A DNA stretch of 64,000 nt, taken from assembly GCF_021735935.1 (NCBI RefSeq), contig NZ_WMDZ01000001.1, forward strand, positions 1,674,001 through 1,738,000, written 5' to 3'. Origin of the DNA: Sulfitobacter sp. M39. Lineage in GTDB: Bacteria; Pseudomonadota; Alphaproteobacteria; Rhodobacterales; Rhodobacteraceae. Of the stretch, positions 33,815 to 43,791 are shown one piece after another; positions within the stretch are counted from its first letter, which is position 1, and the number at the start of each line of letters is the position of its first letter. Below the pieces are notes generated by a model. That model did no database searches. It was not told the DNA's origin and saw only the letters and a list, made by a program, of their open reading frames with translations. Made by a program: the position numbers and the translations under genes.

Positions 33815-34849
33815 TTGAAACAGCAGCCCCGAGGCAAACGACCCTGTCAGCGCGATCCCGATATACAGCGCGAAGACAGGGCGTTTGACCAAGGCCCAGA
33901 CGGCGATGGCCGCGGGCAGGGAGGTCACCCCGCCCGCGACCAGAAACGACAGACCCGCACCGGGGGCCATGCCCTGTCCGATCAGCCCGCCCACCAGCGG
34001 AAGTGCGGCATAGCCGTTCAGATAGGCCGGCACCCCCACCAAGGTCGCGATCCCGATCGGGGCCAACCCGCTGCCGCCAAGGGCGCGGGTCACCAGCTCT
34101 GCGGGAATCCACGCCAGCATGAGGGCTTCCAGCAGGAACGCCAGCGTCAGCCATTTGGTCAGGAATATTGTGGTCTTGGCGGCCTCGCGCAGGAATTTGG
34201 CGGTCCGTGTCTTGTCGTGCCAAAAGGCCCAAACCACGGGTTGCGATGTGCGCACCTTCGACGCGCCACAGCCACCATTGCCCACGCCGTCGCGCAGCGG
34301 GTCGGTTAATGCACCCGCGCGGGACAGCAGATGCACGATGATCCCGCCAAACACCCCGAGCCCGACGGCCGCGATGGTCTTGGCCACCGCGAACTCCACC
34401 CCCAGAACGCCGGTGGTCAACACGAACATAGACGGGTCCATGACGGGCGAGGCCAGCCAGAAGGCCATGACGGCAGATAGGGGCACCCCCATCGCCAGCA
34501 GCGCCGCGATCAAGGGGATCACCCCGCATGAACAGAAGGGCGACACCCCGCCGGCCAGTGCTGCAATGGCGATCATCATGGCGGGTGATCCGGTAAAGGC
34601 CCGCGCGATCAGCCCGTCGGCTCCCGTGGCTCCCGCGTAGGCTGCGGCTGCGATGGACAGGATCAGGAAGGGCGCGACATCCAGCAGATTGATCGCGGTG
34701 AACTGCACGCTGGTCACGGCAAGCGGCGCGTCGACAGCTGCGACAGCGGCCAGCACCGCGATACAGACCAGCCACACGCGTTCTTGCGTCCAGATGTGAT
34801 GGGCCAGCGATCTAAGCGGGCTGCGTTCGGTGTGGGGCAGGTCGGTCAT
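33797..34849 (-). CDS. ArsP-type permease (putative metal or organoarsenical efflux)
   Basis: A 350-residue permease of the ArsP_1/UPF0718 family, with about eight membrane segments. The hallmark motif SPFCSCGVIPLIAALLAMGVP, with a CxC in the membrane, and FWLASPVMDPSMF are visible; the second half has VGVPAYLNGYAALPLVGGLIGQG. Related proteins export trivalent organoarsenicals, or copper and zinc in the SO_0444 type. It is translationally coupled (ATGA) to an ArsR repressor and lies next to the zinc uptake genes, so metal export is plausible. Substrate not determined by sequence. Confidence 0.85.
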   Translation of the reverse strand: MTDLPHTERSPLRSLAHHIWTQERVWLVCIAVLAAVAAVDAPLAVTSVQFTAINLLDVAPFLILSIAAAAYAGATGADGLIARAFTGSPAMMIAIAALAGGVSPFCSCGVIPLIAALLAMGVPLSAVMAFWLASPVMDPSMFVLTTGVLGVEFAVAKTIAAVGLGVFGGIIVHLLSRAGALTDPLRDGVGNGGCGASKVRTSQPVVWAFWHDKTRTAKFLREAAKTTIFLTKWLTLAFLLEALMLAWIPAELVTRALGGSGLAPIGIATLVGVPAYLNGYAALPLVGGLIGQGMAPGAGLSFLVAGGVTSLPAAIAVWALVKRPVFALYIGIALTGSFASGLLFQLWASL

Positions 34850-35160
34850 GCGGCGGTCTCCTTTTTAAGCGAAACACCGGTGCAGCATTCCGAGGTGAGA
34901 AACGAAAGCGTCGCCCGCATCACGTCGAAATCGACGCGGTTGACGATGTTGCGCCCGTCGCGGCGCTGGATGATCAACCCCGCATCGACCAATGCCCCAA
35001 GGTGATGGGCAAGGGTGGAGGGGGCCGCATTCAGATGGGCACCGATCTCTCCCACGGTCAGCGCGTCTTCACCGGCGCGGACAAGCAGGCGAAAGATCGC
35101 GAGGCGGGTATCATGGCCAAGGGCGGCGAGGGCGCGGGCAGTTGTTTGATGTTCTGTCAT
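34846..35160 (-). CDS. ArsR family metal-responsive repressor
   Basis: A 104-residue winged-helix protein: ALGHDTRLAIFRLLVRAG, then LTVGEIGAHLNAAPSTLAHHLGALVDAGLI and the wing RRDGRNIVNRVD. A C-terminal ECC pair (TSECCTG) is the probable metal or metalloid site, as in ArsR proteins that sense through vicinal cysteines. The ATG at 35160 is chosen over an upstream in-frame ATG at 35172. An inverted repeat just upstream is the likely operator. Confidence 0.9.
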   Translation of the reverse strand: MTEHQTTARALAALGHDTRLAIFRLLVRAGEDALTVGEIGAHLNAAPSTLAHHLGALVDAGLIIQRRDGRNIVNRVDFDVMRATLSFLTSECCTGVSLKKETAA

Positions 35161-35169
35161 AGCGCTAAA

Positions 35170-35191
35170 CAAAACTATAAAACTAGTTTTG
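35170..35191. promoter_or_regulatory. Inverted repeat, likely ArsR operator
   Basis: CAAAACTA-N6-TAGTTTTG, perfect 8-base arms, ten bases upstream of the arsR-like start. AT-rich imperfect or interrupted palindromes at this position are typical for autoregulated ArsR repressors. Confidence 0.6.
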
Positions 35192-35296
35192 TAAAGATGA
35201 TTCGCGCATGCTGTCGCGACTAACGAATTACGCCCAAGGGGGGGAACCCTTGGGCGCAGCAGCTATGAAATGACTTGGGTGGTAATGAATGAATGA

Positions 35297-37327
35297 TCAG
35301 ACGGCGATCTTGCCGCCGCCCTGTTTCGTGACCACAACCACCGCAGGGCGCGGGGGCATCTTGGGGTCAAAGTCGGGCCAGCGCGTGGCGGGATCCTCGA
35401 AGGTGCTTTCACGCTCGAACCCGGGGATGTTCTTGGTCCCGTCCGTGCCGGGGTGTTGCACGGCGACAAACAGCGTCTCGCCGTCATCGGTAAAGTAGGG
35501 GCCGCACATCTCTCCGCCGACGGGGCAGCGGAAGAACAGCTTGGACGTGCCGCGCGCTTCGCCTTCGGTTTCGACCGCATAGAGCCCGTCCGACTTTCCG
35601 GTCTTGGCCCAGTTGCTGCCCTGATCCGTGCTGACCCACAGGCGGCCATCGGCGTCGATGGCGCAGTTGTCGGGGCTGCCGAACCAGCCGTTTTCCGAGG
35701 TTTCGGGGTTCCATTGTGCGCCCACGTCCGACACCGACGGATCGCCGCATTTCACCAGGATCGACCAGCGCCCCTGCGTCGCCGCGTGGTTGCCGCCGTC
35801 TTCCTTGATCTCGATGATGTGGCCAAAGCTGCTGTCGGCACGGGGGTTGGCGGCGTTCACCGCATCCTCTGTGCGTTTTGTGTTGTTTGTCAGCATGATA
35901 TAGGCCGTGCCGTCGCCACGGGGCTGCGCGTCTTCGGGGCGATCCATCGGGGTCGCGCCCAGCAGATCGGCCGCGATCCGCGTGTCGATCATCACGTCAC
36001 CTTGGTCGTTGAAGCCGTTTTCAGCCGTCAGCGGGCCGGTGCCGTGGGTCAGCGGCAGCCAGGTCACCGTGCCATCTTCGTCAAAGCGCGCGACATAAAG
36101 CGTGCCATCGCTCAGCAGTTTGGCGTTGGCCGCCCGGTCGTCCGAGACCTTGCCCCCCGAGACGTATTTATACTGATAATCAAAGCGGTTGTCGTCGCCC
36201 ATATAGACCACCAGACGCCCATCACTGCTGACCGTGGTTTCCGCACCTTCGTGGCGGAAGCGGCCCAAGGCGGTGTGTTTGACGGGGGTAGAGGTCGGGT
36301 CCATCGGGTCCACCTCGACCACCCAGCCGAATTTATTGGGGGCGAGAGGCTCTTTATCAATGTTGAAACGGTCGTATTGCGCGCCCCAGGCGTACCACAT
36401 GCCCGGCACGCCATAGCGTTTGTAGGACGTGGCTTCGGGATGGTCATCGGCGATCACGGGTTTGCCGTCCGCGTCCAGCTGGTCGCTCCAGAAATAGCCG
36501 TGGAAGTTCTCCTCGGCCATGAGCCACGTTCCCCAAGGGGTCAGCCCGCCCGCGCAGTTGTTCAGCGTGCCGATCACATTCACCCCGTCGGGGTCGTCGT
36601 TGGTCTTCATCCGCGCATGGCCCGCGGCAGGGCCGTCGATGGTCATCGCGGTGTCCAGCGGGGTGATGCGGCGGTTCATCTTGCCGTCGCGCACCACCTG
36701 CCAGACCCCGGCGTCGTCCTTGGCGATCTCGACCACCGAACCACCGTGGGCGGCCATTTCAATGTCGATCAGCGCGGGCGTCATGCCGGAAAACTGCGCG
36801 CGGTCCTGACGGCCAAGGCCGGGGAACATCACCTCTTCGTTGGTGTATTCGTGGTTCACACAAAGCAACCCGCGGCTGCCCTCATCATTCAGCGGGACAA
36901 AGCCCACGTAGTCATTGTTATAGCCGAACTGCTTGAGCTGCGCCGCCGCGGTCTGGTTCATCACGTCAAATTCGGGCGCGTCGGCGGTGATCGGATCGCC
37001 CCACCGCAGCAGCACATTGGCGTCATAGCCCTTGGCCACATGGTGGGTTTCGTCATTGCCCCATGCCAGTTCGTCAAAGACATAGCGGCTGTCGGCGGTG
37101 GCGGCACTTGCCTGACGCGGCGCGACCATTGCCGAGGTGCCGAACAATGCGGTTGTCGCCGTAACCCCCAGCATGCCGCGCAAGATGTCGCGGCGGCCGT
37201 AGCGCGCGTTGATCACATCGCCGATGGTGCGCTGCAGATTGGGGTTGGTGGGGATGTCATCGAAGGCTTCAAAGGCTTCGGCCTTGTTGCCGATTTCGGG
37301 ATCATCGAGGATTTGGCGACGTGTCAT
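35297..37327 (-). CDS. phoX: PhoX family alkaline phosphatase
   Basis: A 676-residue PhoX-type calcium- and iron-dependent phosphatase, exported by Tat: RYGRRDILRGMLGVTATTALFG has twin arginines at residues 45-46. The body shows family stretches such as GLLCVNHEYTNEE, NNCAGGLTPWGTWLMAEENF, VEVDPMDP, RFRHEGAETTVSSDGRLVVYMGDD, FGSPDNCAIDADGRLWVSTDQG and the C-terminal FTDDGETLFVAVQHPG. PhoX releases phosphate from phosphomonoesters and is the common alkaline phosphatase of marine bacteria. A Pho box about 100 bases upstream indicates induction by phosphate starvation. Confidence 0.93.
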   Translation of the reverse strand: MTRRQILDDPEIGNKAEAFEAFDDIPTNPNLQRTIGDVINARYGRRDILRGMLGVTATTALFGTSAMVAPRQASAATADSRYVFDELAWGNDETHHVAKGYDANVLLRWGDPITADAPEFDVMNQTAAAQLKQFGYNNDYVGFVPLNDEGSRGLLCVNHEYTNEEVMFPGLGRQDRAQFSGMTPALIDIEMAAHGGSVVEIAKDDAGVWQVVRDGKMNRRITPLDTAMTIDGPAAGHARMKTNDDPDGVNVIGTLNNCAGGLTPWGTWLMAEENFHGYFWSDQLDADGKPVIADDHPEATSYKRYGVPGMWYAWGAQYDRFNIDKEPLAPNKFGWVVEVDPMDPTSTPVKHTALGRFRHEGAETTVSSDGRLVVYMGDDNRFDYQYKYVSGGKVSDDRAANAKLLSDGTLYVARFDEDGTVTWLPLTHGTGPLTAENGFNDQGDVMIDTRIAADLLGATPMDRPEDAQPRGDGTAYIMLTNNTKRTEDAVNAANPRADSSFGHIIEIKEDGGNHAATQGRWSILVKCGDPSVSDVGAQWNPETSENGWFGSPDNCAIDADGRLWVSTDQGSNWAKTGKSDGLYAVETEGEARGTSKLFFRCPVGGEMCGPYFTDDGETLFVAVQHPGTDGTKNIPGFERESTFEDPATRWPDFDPKMPPRPAVVVVTKQGGGKIAV

Positions 37328-37682
37328 GGCTATTCCTTCATTGTGTCGGGCATTGCGTTTGGCGAGGTGACTCGCGGTTGCGCCTTATGTCGTCGCGATG
37401 TGCTACAAATCTGTTCCGCTTTCATGACAGTTCTGTGACAACACGCGCGGCAAAGGGCTGTGTTGCGCGCCACCTTGGCGCAGGATCGGGCGAGATGTGG
37501 GAGAAAATCGGCTGCCGGTATCCGCGGCACGGATCAGCGGGGCAGGGTGGTGGCACAGGGCCAAATTGAAAGCCAAAGGGATGATCGGTCCTGCCCCCCT
37601 TGAACCCCCTAGATGGCGCGATTAATCTTATGCCAAGGTTTCGCGGGTATGGTCCGGCGAATGGCAATATCAGGCAGGCTTT
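37328..37682. other. Intergenic region between phoX and clpP (355 bp)
   Basis: Divergent promoter region. It holds the Pho box described separately and the leader of clpP, where AGGCAGG lies before the ATG at 37683. No coding region or other palindrome was recognised. Confidence 0.5.
37424..37441 (-). promoter_or_regulatory. Pho box upstream of phoX
   Basis: On the minus strand the bases read TTGTCAC-AGAA-CTGTCAT: two 7-base half-sites in direct repeat with a 4-base AT-rich spacer, close to the PhoB consensus CTGTCAT-N4-CTGTCAT. It lies about 100 bases upstream of the phoX start, pointing to PhoB activation. Confidence 0.8.
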
Positions 37683-38342
37683 ATGAACGATCCACATGAT
37701 ACATATATGAACACGCTGGTCCCTATGGTGGTTGAACAAACCAGCCGGGGCGAACGTGCGTACGACATCTTCTCGCGTCTGCTGAAAGAGCGGATCATTT
37801 TCCTTAACGGGCCTGTGCATGACGGCATGTCTTCGCTGATCGTGGCGCAGCTTCTGCACCTCGAGGCAGAGAACCCCTCCAAGGAAATTTCCATGTATAT
37901 CAACAGCCCCGGCGGCGTTGTGACCTCTGGCCTGTCGATCTATGACACCATGCAGTACATCAAACCGAAGGTGTCCACGCTGGTCATCGGGCAGGCGGCA
38001 TCCATGGGGTCGCTGTTGCTGCAAGCGGGCGAAAAAGGCATGCGATTCTCGCTGCCCAACAGCCGCGTTATGGTCCACCAGCCGTCCGGCGGGTATCAGG
38101 GTCAGGCGACGGACATCATGATTCACGCGCAGGAAACGCAAAAGCTGAAAACGCGCCTGAACGAGATCTATGTCAAACACACCGGCCAGCCGCTGGAAAA
38201 AGTTGAAGCAGCGCTTGAGCGTGACAACTTCATGTCGCCCGAAGAAGCCAAAGACTGGGGCCTGATCGACGAAATCGTCGAGAACCGCGGCAAGATGGAT
38301 GATCCTGATGCGCCAAAAGATGGCGACAAAAAAGGCAAGTAA
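37683..38342 (+). CDS. clpP: ATP-dependent Clp protease proteolytic subunit
   Basis: A 219-residue serine protease. The catalytic Ser107 is in GQAASMGS, His132 in VMVHQPSGG, and the Asp follows in the C-terminal third; [21 protein letters not shown] is the conserved oxyanion region. ClpP forms a double heptameric ring that degrades substrates unfolded by ClpX. clpX follows on the same strand after 134 bp, with an 8-bp hairpin (GTGCGTGG / CCACGCAC, 38350-38387) in between. Confidence 0.95.
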   Translation: MNDPHDTYMNTLVPMVVEQTSRGERAYDIFSRLLKERIIFLNGPVHDGMSSLIVAQLLHLEAENPSKEISMYINSPGGVVTSGLSIYDTMQYIKPKVSTLVIGQAASMGSLLLQAGEKGMRFSLPNSRVMVHQPSGGYQGQATDIMIHAQETQKLKTRLNEIYVKHTGQPLEKVEAALERDNFMSPEEAKDWGLIDEIVENRGKMDDPDAPKDGDKKGK

Positions 38343-38476
38343 ATAAGGCGTGCGTGGCCCGTTATTTTGCGATTGTGGACCACGCACCGCTGGCCTAAGC
38401 TGGCACCGAGCAAAAAAATATATAGATGGCTGCCCTATGGCGGACACGATCAAACGACAGACCTGAAAGGGTTGAA

Positions 38477-39742
38477 ATGGCTAATACTTCGAGCGGCGAC
38501 AGCAAGAACACACTTTATTGCAGCTTTTGTGGCAAAAGTCAGCATGAGGTGCGCAAGCTGATTGCAGGTCCGACTGTCTTCATTTGTGACGAATGTGTCG
38601 AACTTTGCATGGATATCATCCGCGAGGAAACCAAAGCCTCGGGGCTGAAAGCCACCGATGGTGTGCCGACCCCGAAAGACATCTGTGATGTGCTGGACGA
38701 TTACGTGATCGGGCAGGCGATGGCCAAACGGGTGCTGTCGGTTGCCGTGCACAACCACTATAAACGTCTGAACCACGCCCAGAAGGGTGGGGACATCGAA
38801 CTGGCGAAATCCAACATCCTGCTGATCGGGCCCACGGGTTGCGGTAAGACGCTGCTGGCGCAAACGCTGGCGCGTATTCTGGATGTGCCCTTTACCATGG
38901 CCGATGCAACGACACTGACCGAAGCGGGCTATGTCGGGGAAGATGTTGAAAACATTATCCTCAAGCTGCTGCAGGCGTCTGAATACAATGTCGAGCGCGC
39001 ACAGCGCGGCATCGTCTATATCGACGAAGTTGATAAAATCACGCGCAAATCCGAAAACCCCAGCATCACCCGTGATGTGAGCGGCGAAGGCGTGCAGCAA
39101 GCCTTGCTGAAACTGATGGAAGGCACCGTGGCCTCTGTCCCGCCGCAGGGCGGGCGCAAGCATCCGCAGCAGGAATTCCTGCAGGTGGATACGACGAACA
39201 TCTTGTTCATCTGCGGCGGCGCTTTCGCCGGTCTGGACCGGATCATTGCCGCGCGCGGTAAAGGGTCCGCTATGGGCTTTGGTGCCGATGTGCGTGATCA
39301 GGATGCCCGCGGCATTGGCGAGATTTTCACCGACCTTGAACCGGAAGATCTGCTGAAGTTCGGCCTCATCCCTGAATTCGTGGGCCGTCTGCCGGTTCTG
39401 GCGACGCTTGAGGATCTGGACGAGGACGCGCTGGTCACCATCCTGACCGAACCGAAAAACGCGTTGGTCAAACAGTACCAGCGCTTGTTCGAGATCGAGG
39501 ATACGCAGCTGACCTTTACCGATGACGCGCTGTTGGCGATCGCGAAACGCGCCATCGAACGCAAAACCGGTGCCCGTGGTCTGCGCTCTATCCTCGAAGA
39601 CATCTTGCTGAACACGATGTTCGATCTGCCCGGCATGGACAGCGTCACCGAGGTGGTCGTGAACGAAGAGGCGGTGACCTCTGACGCAGCACCGCTGATG
39701 ATCCACGCCGACGCCGAGAAAGAGCCTGCAACCGCCGGCTAA
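38477..39742 (+). CDS. clpX: ATP-dependent Clp protease ATP-binding subunit ClpX
   Basis: A 421-residue AAA+ unfoldase. The N-terminal zinc domain has Cys15, 18, 37 and 40 ([17 protein letters not shown]). Walker A is GPTGCGKT, the pore loop GYVGEDV, Walker [11 protein letters not shown], and [17 protein letters not shown] is the sensor-2 region. The ATG at 38477 was chosen because it gives the usual MANTS start before the zinc domain; an upstream ATG at 38426 has no family support. A strong terminator follows. Confidence 0.96.
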   Translation: MANTSSGDSKNTLYCSFCGKSQHEVRKLIAGPTVFICDECVELCMDIIREETKASGLKATDGVPTPKDICDVLDDYVIGQAMAKRVLSVAVHNHYKRLNHAQKGGDIELAKSNILLIGPTGCGKTLLAQTLARILDVPFTMADATTLTEAGYVGEDVENIILKLLQASEYNVERAQRGIVYIDEVDKITRKSENPSITRDVSGEGVQQALLKLMEGTVASVPPQGGRKHPQQEFLQVDTTNILFICGGAFAGLDRIIAARGKGSAMGFGADVRDQDARGIGEIFTDLEPEDLLKFGLIPEFVGRLPVLATLEDLDEDALVTILTEPKNALVKQYQRLFEIEDTQLTFTDDALLAIAKRAIERKTGARGLRSILEDILLNTMFDLPGMDSVTEVVVNEEAVTSDAAPLMIHADAEKEPATAG

Positions 39743-39768
39743 GCATCGCATGCATGTTATCTGATCAA

Positions 39769-39795
39769 GGCGCGCCAGCGATGGTGCGCCTTTTT
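39769..39795 (+). terminator. Rho-independent terminator of clpX
   Basis: GGCGCGCCA / TGGTGCGCC, 9-bp stem with one G-U pair and a GCGA loop, followed directly by TTTTT. Starts 26 bases after the clpX stop. Confidence 0.85.
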
Positions 39796-39886
39796 CGTAT
39801 CTGGCAGGGGGCCGCCGCTTTGTCGCTTGACCTTAGCAAGGGCAGGCGCTTTGACAGGGGCAGGCATGACAGACAAGAGGCGCATC

Positions 39887-40246
39887 ATGACAAGACGTAT
39901 TTTTTCCGGCGGTGAGTTCGAAGCCAAGATCGGCTACTGCCGCGCCGTTGTGGCGGGGGGCTTTGTCCATGTGGCGGGCACCGTGGGGCAGGGCGATACC
40001 GTGACCGACCAGTGCCGCGCCGCCCTTGCTACCATCGAAGGGGCCCTGCGCGAGGCAGGCTGCACCATGGCGGATGTGGTGCGTGTGAACTATTATCTGC
40101 CCGACCGCGCAGAGTTCGAACCCTGCTGGCCGATCCTGTCAGAGGTATTTGGCGACGCGCCGCCCGCCGCGACAATGATCGAATGCGGGCTGATCGACGA
40201 CAAATACCGCATCGAAATTGAAGTCACCGCCTGCCTACCCGGCTGA
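39887..40246 (+). CDS. RidA family protein (reactive enamine/imine deaminase-like)
   Basis: A 119-residue protein: RRIFSGGEFEAKIGYCRAVVAGGFVHVAGTVGQG at the N-terminus and the family end IECGLIDDKYRIEIEVTA. RidA proteins form trimers and hydrolyse reactive enamines or imines; the catalytic Arg position of true RidA (R in the NxR/VEI region) is not clearly matched, so this may be a subgroup with another substrate. AAGAGG precedes ATG 39887; ATG 39866 is an alternative start. Confidence 0.85.
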   Translation: MTRRIFSGGEFEAKIGYCRAVVAGGFVHVAGTVGQGDTVTDQCRAALATIEGALREAGCTMADVVRVNYYLPDRAEFEPCWPILSEVFGDAPPAATMIECGLIDDKYRIEIEVTACLPG

Positions 40247-40329
40247 AAACCGCGGCTATGTGCGCCGAAGCCCGCTAGACCTTTGCGCGGCCTTGGTGCA
40301 TATATCCATCAAAGCTTCAGGAGACCTCT

Positions 40330-40713
40330 ATGGGCATTCTCAACTCTCTTTTGCGCGGCGTGACCTGGTGGAACGGCCAGACGCTGAACACGCAACTGTT
40401 CACGTGGCGCAAGGGCATCAAGGTCGGCGAAGACGCCGAGGGCAATGTGTACTACCGCAACGCGGACAGCAGCAAACGCTGGGTGATCTTCAACGGCGAG
40501 ATCGAGGCGACGCGCGTCAACGCGGATTGGCACGGCTGGCTGCACCATTCGTGGGATGAAACCCCCGAGGCGCGTCCGCTGGCGCATAAAACCTGGGAAA
40601 AGCCCCACCAAGAGAACCTGACCGGCACCGCCTTGGCCTATGCGCCAGCAGGGTCGATCCGCCGCGAAAAACCTGCGGACCGCGGTGACTACGAGGCGTG
40701 GCAGCCCGAATAA
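40330..40713 (+). CDS. NADH:ubiquinone oxidoreductase subunit NDUFA12 family
   Basis: A 127-residue protein of the 17.2-kDa complex I accessory subunit family: [31 protein letters not shown], then RRWVIF-like [31 protein letters not shown], and the Pro-rich tail with [14 protein letters not shown]. It is found in alphaproteobacteria and mitochondria and helps complex I assembly. The following DUF2155 gene and convergent aat are the typical neighbourhood. Confidence 0.92.
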   Translation: MGILNSLLRGVTWWNGQTLNTQLFTWRKGIKVGEDAEGNVYYRNADSSKRWVIFNGEIEATRVNADWHGWLHHSWDETPEARPLAHKTWEKPHQENLTGTALAYAPAGSIRREKPADRGDYEAWQPE

Positions 40714-40801
40714 ACGCCACGCGCGCCCGTGATAGGGCGCGTGGTGCCGCGGCGGCCCGGCTGTGCTGACGCCGCCCTTTGACGTTCAAGGAACCCATGT
40801 G

Positions 40802-41155
40802 ATGCGCAAGATATTGATGATGCTCGCCGTGATGGCCGCACCGGTGCAGGCACAGCAGGTCGCCAGCGCTGAAGGCGGTATTTTGCGCGCGCTCGACAAG
40901 GTATCGGGTGTGTCGCGTGACGTTGAAATGCGCCGTGGCGAAACCTCGCGCGTGGGTAATCTGAACGTTACAATGAACGAATGTCGCTATCCGTCGGGCA
41001 ACCCTGCGGGCGACGCCTATGCTGAGCTCGAGATCGTCGAGACGGGCGACGAGAACCGGCTTTTTGCAGGCTGGATGATCGCCTCTGCCCCCGCGCTGTC
41101 GGCGCTGGAGCATCCGCGCTATGACATCTGGGTCATCCGCTGCACCACCTCTTGA
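40802..41155 (+). CDS. DUF2155 domain exported protein
   Basis: A 117-residue protein with a signal peptide (MRKILMMLAVMAAPVQAQ) and the DUF2155 core: GGILRALDKVSGVSRDVEMRRGETSRVGNLNVTMNECRYP, a later [24 protein letters not shown]. Two cysteines could pair. Found beside the NDUFA12 gene throughout alphaproteobacteria; function unknown. Its last 37 bases overlap the 3' end of the convergent aat gene. Confidence 0.88.
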   Translation: MRKILMMLAVMAAPVQAQQVASAEGGILRALDKVSGVSRDVEMRRGETSRVGNLNVTMNECRYPSGNPAGDAYAELEIVETGDENRLFAGWMIASAPALSALEHPRYDIWVIRCTTS

Positions 41156-41754
41156 GGGCTGGCCGCAGCGGGCGCTGTGAAGTCTGCGGTTTTCATCGAC
41201 GCCAGTTCTAGCCGTGCGTGATAGGCCGCGCGGGTGATCTCTTGCGCGCCAAGGGACGCCAGATGCGGGGTCAGGAACTGTGTGTCGAACAGGGTAAACC
41301 CGCCGCGGTTCAGCCGGTCCACCAGACAGGCCAGCGCGATCTTGGACGCATTGTCGCGCCTTGAGAACATGCTTTCGCCAAAGAACGCTCGCCCCAGCGT
41401 GACGCCATAGACCCCGCCCACCAGCATGTCATCCTCCCAGACCTCAAGGGCGTGGGCATGACCAAGCGTATGTAGCTGGGCATAAAGGCTGAAAATCTCG
41501 GCGTTGATCCAGGTGTCGGCGCGATCGGCGCAGCCGGTGACAACGTCGTTGAATGCGGTGTTGGTGGTGATGGTAAAGCGCGTGCGCCGCATCGCGCGCG
41601 CCAGGGACCGCGAGATATGGAACCCGTCGAGGGGAAAGACACCCCGACGCCGCGGATCGACCCAGAAAATCTCTGGGTCGTCGCGGTGTTCGGCCATGGG
41701 GAAAATCCCGATGGAATAGCCGTGTAGTAATAGCTCGGGCGTGAGGTCAGGCAT
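41119..41754 (-). CDS. aat: Leucyl/phenylalanyl-tRNA-protein transferase
   Basis: A 211-residue enzyme that adds Leu or Phe to N-terminal Arg/Lys of proteins for N-end-rule degradation by ClpAP. Motifs: [44 protein letters not shown] in family order, [36 protein letters not shown] and [20 protein letters not shown] 41754 is preferred to the TTG at 41772; it overlaps the accC stop by 8 bases. The 3' end overlaps the DUF2155 gene tail-to-tail. Confidence 0.93.
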   Translation of the reverse strand: MPDLTPELLLHGYSIGIFPMAEHRDDPEIFWVDPRRRGVFPLDGFHISRSLARAMRRTRFTITTNTAFNDVVTGCADRADTWINAEIFSLYAQLHTLGHAHALEVWEDDMLVGGVYGVTLGRAFFGESMFSRRDNASKIALACLVDRLNRGGFTLFDTQFLTPHLASLGAQEITRAAYHARLELASMKTADFTAPAAASPQEVVQRMTQMS

Positions 41755-43099
41755 TGCCCAGGTTGGTTTCAAGCCAATGCTCTAGCCAGTGGATGTTATA
41801 GTCCCCTGTCAGCACGTCCTGTTCGTCCAGCAGCGCGTGGAACAGCGGCACCGTAGTGTCGACACCATCCACAATCAGCTCGCCCAAGGCGCGACGCAGA
41901 CGCGCCAGCGCTTCGGGGCGATCGCGCCCGTGGACGATGAGCTTGCCGATCAGGCTGTCATAATAGGGCGGGATTTTATAGCCGTCATACAGCGCGCTAT
42001 CCATCCGCACACCAAGCCCACCTGGGGCGTGATACTGCGTGATCTTGCCCGGGCACGGCGAGAAGTTCGGCAGTTTCTCGGCGTTGATCCGGACCTCGAT
42101 CGCGTGACCGTTGATCTGCAGGTCTTCTTGGGTAAAGGACATGTCCATACCGGCAGCAACACGGATCTGTTCACGCACCAGATCGACCCCGAAGATGCCT
42201 TCGGTCACAGGGTGTTCCACCTGCAAACGTGTGTTCATCTCGATGAAGTAGAATTCGCCATTTTCATAGAGGAATTCGATCGTGCCGGCACCGATGTAGT
42301 TGATGTTGGCCATCGCATCGGCACAGACTTTACCGATCCGCGCGCGTTCTTCGGCGGTGATCGACGGGCCGGGGGCCTCTTCGAAAACCTTCTGGTGACG
42401 GCGTTGCAGCGAACAGTCCCGCTCGCCCAGATGGACAGCACGGCCCTTGCCGTCGCCAAAGACCTGAATCTCGATGTGGCGGGGCGTGGTCAGGTATTTC
42501 TCGATATAGACTTCGTCGTTGCCGAAGTTCGATTTACCCTCGGCGCGGGCGGTCATGAAGGCACGTTCCATTTCAGCGGCGGATTGCGCCACTTTCATGC
42601 CCTTGCCACCCCCACCGGCGGTCGCCTTGATGATCACCGGATAGCCGATTTCCTCGCCGATACGCTTGGCGTCGGCCAATGTGGGCACGCCGCCGTCAGA
42701 ACCGGGAACGCAGGGCACGCCAAGCTCTTTCATGGTGTCCTTGGCGGTGATCTTGTCGCCCATGACGCGGATGTGTTCCGCTGTGGGGCCGATAAAGGTC
42801 AGGTCGTGGTCTTCGACGATCTGCACAAAGCCCGCGTTTTCCGACAAGAAACCGTATCCGGGGTGGATCGCTTCGGCGCCGGTGATCTCGCAGGCGGCGA
42901 TGATCGACGGGATCGACAGATAGGATTGCTGCGAAGAGGGCGGGCCGATGCAGACAGATTCGTCTGCCATGCGCACATGCATCGCATCGCTGTCAGCCGT
43001 CGAATGGACGGCGACAGACCCGATGCCCATCTCGCGGGCCGCACGGATCACGCGCAACGCGATCTCGCCACGGTTTGCGACTAGGATTTTTTTGAACAT
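41747..43099 (-). CDS. accC: Acetyl-CoA carboxylase biotin carboxylase subunit
   Basis: A 450-residue ATP-grasp enzyme that carboxylates biotin on AccB in the first step of fatty-acid synthesis. It starts [20 protein letters not shown], shows the [13 protein letters not shown] and [10 protein letters not shown] glycine-rich loops, the catalytic [14 protein letters not shown] and the terminal domain [12 protein letters not shown]. Ten bases after accB, in the conserved accBC order. Confidence 0.96.
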   Translation of the reverse strand: MFKKILVANRGEIALRVIRAAREMGIGSVAVHSTADSDAMHVRMADESVCIGPPSSQQSYLSIPSIIAACEITGAEAIHPGYGFLSENAGFVQIVEDHDLTFIGPTAEHIRVMGDKITAKDTMKELGVPCVPGSDGGVPTLADAKRIGEEIGYPVIIKATAGGGGKGMKVAQSAAEMERAFMTARAEGKSNFGNDEVYIEKYLTTPRHIEIQVFGDGKGRAVHLGERDCSLQRRHQKVFEEAPGPSITAEERARIGKVCADAMANINYIGAGTIEFLYENGEFYFIEMNTRLQVEHPVTEGIFGVDLVREQIRVAAGMDMSFTQEDLQINGHAIEVRINAEKLPNFSPCPGKITQYHAPGGLGVRMDSALYDGYKIPPYYDSLIGKLIVHGRDRPEALARLRRALGELIVDGVDTTVPLFHALLDEQDVLTGDYNIHWLEHWLETNLGNA

Positions 43100-43109
43100 G
43101 GGTTTCGCC

Positions 43110-43610
43110 TTATTCCAGGATCACCAAAGGCGCGCCGAATTCAACGGCGGCGCCGTCTTCAACCAGGATCCGCTTGACCGTGCCGGAGCGTGGCGCAGGA
43201 ATGTGGTTCATGGTTTTCATCGCTTCGACGATCAACAGCGTGTCGCCTTCGGAAACGCTTGTCCCGACAGAGATAAACGCGGGCGCGCCGGGTTCGGCTT
43301 GCATGTAGACGGTGCCCACCATCGGAGAGACGACTGCGCCCGGGTGATCCGCCGGGTCGCTCATGTCTGCCGCAGGGGCGGCTGCCGCTGCTGGGGCCGC
43401 GGGGGCGGGGGCTGCATATTGTGCAGGGGCCGACTGCGCCTGTTGCGGCGCGACGATTTGTTGTGGGGGTTTACGGCTGACGCGCACATTCAGGCTGTCA
43501 TCCTCGGCGTAATCCCGCTTGACCTGCAATTCGGTCAGATCGTTTTCATTCAGCAACTCGGCGAGCGCCTGGATAAAAGCCACATCGGCGTCATGGGTGT
43601 TTTTTGTCAT
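43110..43610 (-). CDS. accB: Acetyl-CoA carboxylase biotin carboxyl carrier protein
   Basis: A 166-residue carrier. The N-terminal region forms the first domain, residues 55-100 are an Ala/Pro-rich flexible linker, and the C-terminal biotinyl domain has EAMKTMNH with Lys132 as the biotinylation site. Length and layout are normal. No gene-like element is seen in the 249 bp upstream, which should hold the promoter of accBC. Confidence 0.95.
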   Translation of the reverse strand: MTKNTHDADVAFIQALAELLNENDLTELQVKRDYAEDDSLNVRVSRKPPQQIVAPQQAQSAPAQYAAPAPAAPAAAAAPAADMSDPADHPGAVVSPMVGTVYMQAEPGAPAFISVGTSVSEGDTLLIVEAMKTMNHIPAPRSGTVKRILVEDGAAVEFGAPLVILE

Positions 43611-43791
43611 ATTTTCCTCAGCCAGTCTAAGTCGATCGGGCGCTGCCTGTGCCCTTGAATTGCTGCCTTATAGGGCATGGGCGCAGCCATGAAAAGCAAG
43701 CAGTTGCCTAACGTAAGCTTGGCCGCGCAAAGCGCGGGATCGGGCAGCGGATCGGGGCGAGGGATATGGGGGATGTGACAGGGGGACGCGG

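Noticed and set aside
35453..37438. 661-residue plus-strand open frame opposite phoX
   Set aside because: It is a high-GC shadow of phoX with His/Arg-rich translation, no domain and no ribosome site.
41789..43084. 431-residue plus-strand open frame opposite accC
   Set aside because: Shadow of the well-conserved accC; no family features.
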